From contig JAQFVV010012394.1 in assembly GCA_028023455.1 (NCBI GenBank), positions 21,160,900 through 21,224,899 of the forward strand: a stretch of DNA of 64,000 nt. The letters run 5' to 3'. The notes beneath the pieces were generated by a model. That model was given only the letters and a program-made list of their open reading frames with translations, was not told the origin of the DNA and ran no database searches. Within the stretch, counting starts at the first letter, position 1, and every line of letters starts with the position of its first letter. The translations under genes and the position numbers were made by a program. Of this stretch, positions 57,581 to 64,000 are shown in pieces. Source of the stretch: Epiperipatus broadwayi. Taxonomy: Eukaryota > Onychophora > Udeonychophora > Euonychophora > Peripatidae.

Positions 57581-58082
57581 ATATGCCTTCCTATTAACCA
57601 AGGCAAAACTTTCTCCATACAGTAGTGCCACCCTGTGCCAAACAGAGTAATCAGTGGATGCCAGAAGGCTTAGTGCATAAAATCCCTATCTAGTGCCTAC
57701 TCATCCAATATCCCCAGACTAGTTTCTGGCTTGTGGCCTTCGTCAGTGAGGAGCCTTGGATCTGAGATCACTGCACCTAGATCTTAGGATCTAATGCAAT
57801 GCTCCAGCAGCCACCTTTTATCTCTACTTACCTATAAAACTATGAGAATGAAATTGAAAACACAATAATATTTTCAATCTAAGCTCAATAGCTTATATAG
57901 TCATATGGGTTTGAACTCAGTTCAGCACCCATATATTTTGTTCTGGCATCCATTAATTACTCTGTTTGGCACAGAATGGCACTACTGTATGGAGAGAGTT
58001 TTGCCTTGTTTAATAACAATTATGTGCTAGTACAAGAGATAGTGATCATGTGATGTTTAGCGGTTTAATATACCTTCCTTAT
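57581..58082 (-). mobile_element. Family A retrozyme-like foldback with TSD
   Basis: A minus-sense copy of about 345 bases (57592-57936) with an intact-core ribozyme joins near 57937-57940 to a plus-sense 3' arm (57941-58067). The arms pair over 67 bases (57600-57666 with 57941-58007) with only a few mismatches. The right arm reaches the family terminus GTGATGTTTAGCGGTTT. Flanks ATATGCCTTCC (57581-57591) and ATATACCTTCC (58068-58078) match at 10 of 11 positions. The arms could be mistaken for MITE terminal repeats. Confidence 0.78.
57705..57759 (-). ncRNA. Type I hammerhead ribozyme, family A, intact core
   Basis: Minus strand: CTGACGA (57740-57746), stem II GGC/GCC with CACAA loop, GAAAC (57722-57726), stem III ACTAGT, triplet GTC (57717-57719), stem I CCTCA/TGGGG and outer helix CCAA/TTGG (57756-57759 with 57705-57708). 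The closing stem II position is A/A as in other family A copies. Confidence 0.8.
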
Positions 58083-58640
58083 GTATTTAAATTAGAAATA
58101 TATTTTAATTATCAACTGCATTATATTTTTTTATTTATATTATCATTCTATGGATCAGCTTTGCTTGCTTTAATAAAATAAAACAATGTAATGTAGTTGA
58201 TTATTACAATATGTTTAAAGAATATTTACATGAAATCATAATACATATCATATAAACAGCAGTTAAAACTGACAGACAACATTGTTTATAATAAATGTAT
58301 TGTAATAGCTATTTTTTACTAATGTTGATAACTTGTGTATTATTATTTTATGCAAATATTATTTAAATTATTAAATTATCACGTGCATTAAAGATGGGAT
58401 AAATCTAGCTATTTATAATAATATATTTAAATTTCAGCATGTCCTGAATTCTAAGTTATTGAATCATTTGATTGATCACATATTTTAAAGTGAACTACAC
58501 CACTTTTTGTTCTTTAATATTATTGGGTTTTTTTGTATAATTCTTCCACCTATTTTATCATGTTTCTCTTTTACTAATAGTGCCATCTTTTTATCATATT
58601 GCTATAACAGTCTTTTCTACCAAAACTGAAAATGCAGGTT
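58083..58640. other. AT-rich DNA, nothing recognised
   Basis: No signal found. Confidence 0.4.
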
Positions 58641-59480
58641 TTATTTTTGAGATTTTTATATTCTTCTAATAGTTTTTTTTTGTATTTCATAATCATATTT
58701 TTCATATCATCTTTAATCCTTTTCCTCAGAATTCCATATATTCAATTCTAAATATGCTTTCATATTTATTTTCATAATACATTACCGATCTTAGGTAAAA
58801 GTTTATAAGTTATTTGCAACTATCTGGTGGCAGTTCTTAATAAAATATCATTTTAGTTTAACTTATTGGCATTTCTAATTATTAGGAATATCAGGTGTTA
58901 ATAGTTCTTTTAACAGTTTTTGTTTCTCTAGATTTTTATTAATATCTCAGTTTAATGACCACTTTCTATGTTGAATATATCAAGTGAAAATATAATCCAC
59001 TTCTGTTGTATCTTCATTTGGATATTTCAATATCCATTTCACTACTATTTTTTCTTAAGAAAAGTAGTTCATAATGTTCAGATTTTTTTTAAAATCCCAC
59101 AAATCTATATCCTTTCTCACTTTCGTCTCCATATTCAAATTTATCTTCAACCATCTTTCAATCATTTTCTAATTCTAGCATTAAAATGTCCCACAATTAT
59201 TTTTTGATCTGATCAAAAACATTTTGTATGTTTGTATAAAAATCTCCCATTTTCCATTAAGTTGATTAATTCTGTCATTCTATTTTATATTCCATAAATC
59301 TCCATCATGTTGTCTTTCATGTTTAATTTATAATGAATCCAATTCCACTCTGCTTCCAATATTTGTGCCTTCAAAATAAAGTACATGTCCACTTTTCAAA
59401 GCAGATGAATTCTTTATCTTTTCTGATTTCATAAAAGTCTGATAATATCTCATTTAATATTAAACAGTTCTTCCAATTTA
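58641..59480 (-). pseudogene. Relic of an apurinic-type endonuclease of a non-LTR retrotransposon
   Basis: Minus-strand translation through frame changes gives the order expected in LINE endonucleases: an EGTNIGSRVE piece (about 59340-59380), NRMTELINL (about 59260), QKIIVGHFNARI (about 59165-59205; the family has G-D-F-N-A, with H here for the catalytic D), a segment like SEHYELLFL (about 59060-59085), and NEDTTEVDYIF (about 58980-59015), matching the D-Y-I/V landmark. Stops are frequent. No reverse transcriptase follows, so the piece is an isolated fragment. Confidence 0.55.
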
Positions 59481-60384
59481 TAGTGTTTTTACTTGTAAGT
59501 GATTTTTATTTGATTTAATTAAATGAAATTTTATGTATGTCAACCTAGCTCCATAAGGAAATTGCCTTAGCTAATGAGAGCCATAACATAGTTTTGTCTG
59601 TTGTGATTGCAAATGTAAAAGAGAAATAGCATTTGCATATGTGTGCATCCATTCATTTGTCTTTCAAGAAAACTTACTAACATCTCAGATTAGAATTATT
59701 ATGTAGATTAGAAAAAAGTCATAATGCTTTCATTGTTCTTTTGTCCAAAACTCAGAGAAAAGCTAATGTATATTGTTGTGTACTAACTATTTATATATTT
59801 ATTAATAAAATTATATGTATACATGTGTGTGTGTGCAAACAGGTCAATACCTGCAATATTGAGTCAATCTAGAAATAATTATATACAGAAAAGTGAATTA
59901 GACTAATTGCAAGTAATAATATTCTAATTTGTATTATAATAAAATCTAACAATATGCAAATTAGAAAATTTAATAAATTGCCCGCAAAACTTCCAATGAA
60001 AGGGAAGGAAATAAAGTAAAGTGATAAACAGGCTAGGTGAAACTCGAAGAATATAGTGAAATGTGATAGTGCAGTGGACAAGATATAGTAGTAAAGAGCT
60101 CCAGTTAAATTTAGTTAAACTGACTCAAGCCTGTGAGTAGCAAAGTGCTTATTTAGAAATTACTAAACAATGACCATCTCAGTTTACAAAAGTTAAAGAG
60201 ATATATATTTATTAAAATAAAGATTTAAAAAAATTGTGGAGTTAGAGATGAGTTCTAACTAGTTATTTAACTATGTAATTATTTGTCTATCTCTAGACAT
60301 ATAAACTGTTCCACAATTATTAAATGCTTTTCATTTAGCCAATCACCAATTGAACTACTAATCATTATTATTACTAATTTATAT
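59481..60384. other. AT-rich DNA, nothing recognised
   Basis: Short ORFs only; a GT run near 59825-59834. Confidence 0.4.
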
Positions 60385-60809
60385 TTTACACGCATATTCT
60401 CGAGGTTGTAGCCTCAGTAAATATTACTTACATAATCAATGTGCATTTAATAAATTTATAATTACAGCTTTAAATTACTGTAACAGATTTTTAACTATAA
60501 AATCTTTCCATTGACTCGTTGTAAATCGAAAGATTTCACGAGTATTAATGTGTAATAAGAAATGTGGACTTAATCAGTGAAGTATTGAATAGCTTCACGG
60601 TCACAGATCTAACAGCTTCAGCTTCACCTATTTAAATAGAAAGTAGGTTGAAGTAAAGAAGGGTTCCCCTCCTTTCTTCCATAGCACAAGCTTGTGGATA
60701 AACACCTGTAGAGGTCCCTACTATTGTATTTTACATGCATATTCTTGAGGTTGTAGCCTCAGTAAATATTACTCACATAATCAATGTGCATTTAATAAAT
60801 TTATATAAT
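60385..60809 (+). repeat. Family D repeat, about 1.25 head-to-tail units of 344 bp
   Basis: 60385-60465 and 60729-60809 are near-identical (both contain GAGGTTGTAGCCTCAGTAAA), 344 bases apart. Between them lie a hairpin CTCGT...ACGAG around GTAAATCGAAAGATTT (60515-60542) and a second hairpin AAGAAGGG/CCTTTCTT (60656-60678). Over-unit length insertion is the pattern seen for family B. No hammerhead core is visible. Confidence 0.65.
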
Positions 60810-61191
60810 AACAATAAAAATAATAAATACAATGGTAATTAACTATATCTACAGTCTTTCAAAACACAGAAGTACTTTTAGATAATTTCTTAACCTTCCT
60901 CAACTGCCATTAAATTCAAAAACAAAATGGAAGCAAACATCATCAACTCAAATTCCAAGAATTCCGAATTTTAAGGTTAGCATATTGCCTATTAATTATA
61001 TTCATTTTATTTCTATTGCTAACATTAAAATTCAGGATTCATGGGTTTTGAGTTGATGGTGTTTGCATCTGTTTTGTTTGTGTATTTAATGGCAGTTGAG
61101 ACAGGTTAAGGAATTAATCGAAAGTACTTCTGCAGATTGAAAGACTGTAGATATAGTTAATTACCATTATATTTATTATTATTGTTATTAC
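60808..61191. repeat. Long foldback element (family F)
   Basis: The left arm (60808-60985) and right arm (about 61010-61191) are inverse copies. They share AATGGTAATTAACTATATCT at the outside, CAACTGCCATTAAAT inside, and end at a centre with GCATATTGCCTATTAATTA. Arms are about 165 bases with moderate divergence. It looks like a palindromic MITE or foldback; I found no TSD. Confidence 0.7.
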
Positions 61192-62690
61192 AATCGTTTT
61201 TTAATTAATGGACATTTTATTTATATATGATATTCAGAGTGAATAAAATCGTTAAGGTATTTAAGACAACTTGTGTATAAGTTTCATTTTAAATTTATAT
61301 TAAGTGTATGGCTGTTAGATTATGTCTGTCACCATACATATTATATATTATTAAGAAGCCTATCCAATATCAAAAACAAATAAATGGATATTAGAAATTT
61401 GTCCTTTAGTTTCTTTAATGTATTAAAAAGGAATCAAAAAGCGGTTCCTTTCATCTAATATCAAACTTTTGTGGCAGCATTTATCTTATATATATGAGCG
61501 CATATTAAGTAATTGTTTTGTAACTTCTTGTTTTATATGTTTTTATTAATCTTTGAGAGACCAATTAGCCTTGTAACAGAGATTGGATCTAATTGACTCA
61601 CAATAAGAATCAATATATATTTATATAGCTATTAATAAAGTGCGCAATACTAATGTAATCTTATATATATATGAATGATTATACATATAAAAATAGTGAC
61701 ATACAAAAATACTTATTTATTTTTGGAAGAATGGCATTTAATATGCATCATCTGTTGAACATATTTTAAAAGTGTTACAGTAAATGAAAGATTAAAAATA
61801 AATAAAAATAAACTATGAAATAATTAATCATATTAAATATGTTCGGTTTAATTTAACGAAGTCTTATTTGAGAATATTTTTCTAATCATATCTCTAATCT
61901 AAGCCTGTTTGAGAGTCTGTGTTTCTCAAATATGCTGTATCTCCTCTGGAGGCATTCGCTGGGGTTTTACAGGATACATGAATAAGTATTAGGCCAGCAG
62001 GCAATAATTTGGAATTATAAATTTAGTTCAAACATTTTTGCAACAGTAACCAAACTCTCTCCAACTAAGAATTAAAATTTAATATTTAAAATAACTTAAA
62101 TGTGTTTTTGGAAATGCTTGCAGTTAATTCAATATGAATTTTTAATTATATTAATTAGCATATTGCCACTTGTTTAACCATTTTAAAAGATTTATATTTT
62201 TAAATAAAGTGGATATGTTTTCTTTTGTTTTTATTTTTCAGTTTTTATTTTATTTTATTGATAATTAGATATAATAAGAATTTTTATTCATAATTTGTTC
62301 TGTAGATTTTTATTTTTCTCAGTAGTATTAATGTTATATTCTATTGTTTCTGCAAATGTACATTTTCTTTTTTGTTATTTAAACATTGAAATTTATTGAT
62401 TTTCTAGTTCTTATTTATTATTCCCTATACTTTGACTTCTTTATATATAGTCCAGTGTTTATTTAAAATGTAATTACATGTTTCCTATTTTCATTATCTA
62501 CAATAGTTGTTAAATATCTTTGAAAAAGTAGTGTATATTTTCCAATACATTCAACTATTAGTAATAGCACACAGGTTAGTATATATCACAATATTACAAG
62601 TAATATTCTTTTCCTTCTTCCAAGATGTTGGTCTGACATATGATAGTACTAGCATGAAAATAGAATCTGGGATTTTTAAATAACACCCTA
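61192..62690. other. AT-rich DNA, nothing recognised
   Basis: No gene, RNA or repeat family is supported. Confidence 0.4.
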
Positions 62691-63018
62691 TACTTAAATA
62701 AGACTATAACCTTAGTACATGCACCTTGGGTGCTTAATTTATTACAAGAGAGACCTCTACAAATCTAAATGCAAGATTCTACTTTACAAAGATAAGAGCA
62801 GCCAACTCTTATCTTCAACCTATTTTTTTAAATATTTAGACAAATCTAAAGGATTTTGATTTGGGAGCGTGAAGCTAATAAATTCTTCACTGATTAAGTC
62901 CACTATTTCTGTTAAACATTAACAATCATGAAAGATCTTTTGTAGAGGTCTCTCTTGTAATAAATTAAGCACTCAAGGTGCATGTACTAAGGTTAAGGCC
63001 TTATTTAAGTATTACATG
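62691..63018. mobile_element. Family D foldback
   Basis: The left part (62692-62935, minus sense) carries the family D central region including the perfect hairpin AAGATAAGAG/CTCTTATCTT (62789-62815). The right arm (about 62938-63018, plus sense) repeats the family's GTAGAGGTCTCTCTTGTAAT end. The outer arms pair over about 80 bases. As in families A and B, the RNA sense inferred from the other copies puts the 3' end outward on both sides. Confidence 0.6.
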
Positions 63019-63139
63019 CTGACATTGTGCTTAATAAGAATTAATATTTATAACACCATATGTAAACACAGCTTCATTTAGTACAGTCAACTAATAATAT
63101 TTAACAAATGATAAGCATATATGTATATAGAAACTTTAA
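63019..63139. other. AT-rich spacer
   Basis: Nothing recognised. Confidence 0.4.
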
Positions 63140-63490
63140 CCCACTATAATATATGATCACCAAAGACACCAAAATAGGTAGTTACTGAACTGTTTTCAGA
63201 ACTGTATGACTATACAGACAAATTAATTTGGATTGAAAGCATGGATTGTGTTGTCAATTTGGCCTCATAACTTTATAGTTAACTAAAAAGATAAATTGTG
63301 ACTGTTGGAGGCATGCATTAGATACTAGGCTACTTATTGATGAAAGCCATATGCTAGACACTATTCTGGAGATGTTGAATCAATAGGCACTAGACAGGAA
63401 TTTTGATGCACTAACCTTATAGTATTCATTGATTGCTATGGATTGCACTAGGTGGCACTACTATATGAAGAAAGTTGTTACTGTGCATAC
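63140..63490 (+). repeat. Decayed family A copy, plus sense
   Basis: Matches the right half of the 14100-14775 copy: GATTGAAAGCAT..., TTATAGTTAACTAAAA, then a ribozyme remnant (TTGATGA near 63337, GACAC for GAAAC) and the 3' region GGTGGCACTACTATATG. Both core halves are mutated. Confidence 0.6.
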
Positions 63491-63718
63491 AAGCTTTGTT
63501 AAATTATGCCAACTACCAAATTCGTAAATTTAGCAGGCGATCATAATTTACTAAAAGTTATATAAATAAACTCTTAAAATGATATTTATATAAAGGAATC
63601 AGAATGTCGTTTCAGTGTTTCAATAAAAAGCAAAAAAATATAAGTAAAGAAATAATAGATTATAAATTTAATAAAAACTGAACAAAGAAATACATACTTA
63701 ATGAAAACATATTCAAAG
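63491..63718. other. AT-rich spacer
   Basis: Nothing recognised. Confidence 0.4.
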
Positions 63719-63885
63719 AACAATCAAATCCTATTAAAATAATGCAATCCAGACCCCCCCAAAAGAATCATTTTAAATGAATTTGTAAATATCACTGGTT
63801 GGTATTATTTACCAGTTCATTTAAAATGATTTTTGGGGAATCTGGATTTTGAATTATCTTAATAATATTTTGGATTTGATTGTTC
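63719..63885. repeat. Short foldback element
   Basis: AACAATCAAATCC at the left edge pairs with GGATTTGATTGTT at the right. Inner arms CAAAAGAATCATTTTAAATG and CATTTAAAATGATTTTTGGG also pair, around a loop with ACTGGTTGGTATTATTTACC. Arms are about 70 bases. Confidence 0.7.
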
Positions 63886-63934
63886 CTTGACTTCTTATGA
63901 ACCCCTATGCAATAAAATGATCCAATTACTCAGT

Positions 63935-64000
63935 TGGTCTGTATGGTTTAGTGTAATAGTAAAGTATCAGATTTTGGAGCATGAGTTCCTTGGATTGATT
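63935..64000 (+). repeat. tRNA-derived SINE head, cut by window edge
   Basis: GGTTTAGTGTAATAGTAAAG (box A region), an ATTTTGGAGCATGAG part and TTCCTTGGATTGATT (start of a box B region) line up with 15505-15600 and with the minus strand of 6125-6215. Confidence 0.45.

Noticed and set aside
57600-58007. Family A as a classic MITE with 67-bp terminal inverted repeats
   Set aside because: The arms lie inside a longer element. Arm length differs widely between copies (21 bases at 56124-56144), and the arms are simply opposite-sense copies of the RNA 3' region.

Overview
This is AT-rich animal genomic DNA (well over two thirds A+T by eye) with no host protein-coding gene that I can support. Non-LTR and Penelope-like retroelement relics, tRNA-derived SINEs and hammerhead-ribozyme repeats point to an invertebrate metazoan; I cannot name the phylum. 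Nearly all recognisable content is repeats.

Layout. 0-16 kb: two copies of a ribozyme repeat (family A), a SINE with target-site duplications (TSDs), an RTE-like relic, a family B ribozyme repeat, a Penelope-type ribozyme foldback, a Penelope endonuclease relic with a tRNA-like module and ribozyme remnant, and a third family A foldback. 17-24 kb: two ~680-bp direct repeats (putative LTRs) around a broken gag-like gene, plus a minisatellite. 24-38 kb: mostly unassigned AT-rich DNA with a TAC microsatellite, a second SINE, several family B copies and a 0.7-kb duplication whose second copy is circularly permuted. 38.4-41.0 kb: the only long coding sequence, a 5'-truncated non-LTR reverse transcriptase broken by one frameshift, followed by another family B foldback and an RTE-like relic. 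45.5-50.1 kb: a 4.6-kb palindromic array of 417-bp units. 50-64 kb: very AT-rich DNA, more family A copies, an endonuclease relic, family D repeats and small foldbacks.

The system of interest is a set of retrozyme-like elements, non-autonomous repeats carrying type I hammerhead ribozymes. At least three sequence families are present: the 417-bp array with related family A, family B, and Penelope-type motifs. Family D behaves alike but shows no ribozyme. In the array, 6.3 units in one orientation meet 4.7 units in the other, and the whole is flanked by a perfect 12-bp direct repeat. In the array and in the clear foldbacks of families A, B and D, both halves have the RNA 3' end facing outward. 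That polarity is what target-primed reverse transcription from both target ends (twin priming) predicts, and multiple units per half suggest a circular or concatemeric RNA template. The mechanism is inferred; motifs, polarity and direct repeats are read directly from the sequence. No computation was run, and an assembly artefact has to be excluded for the array.
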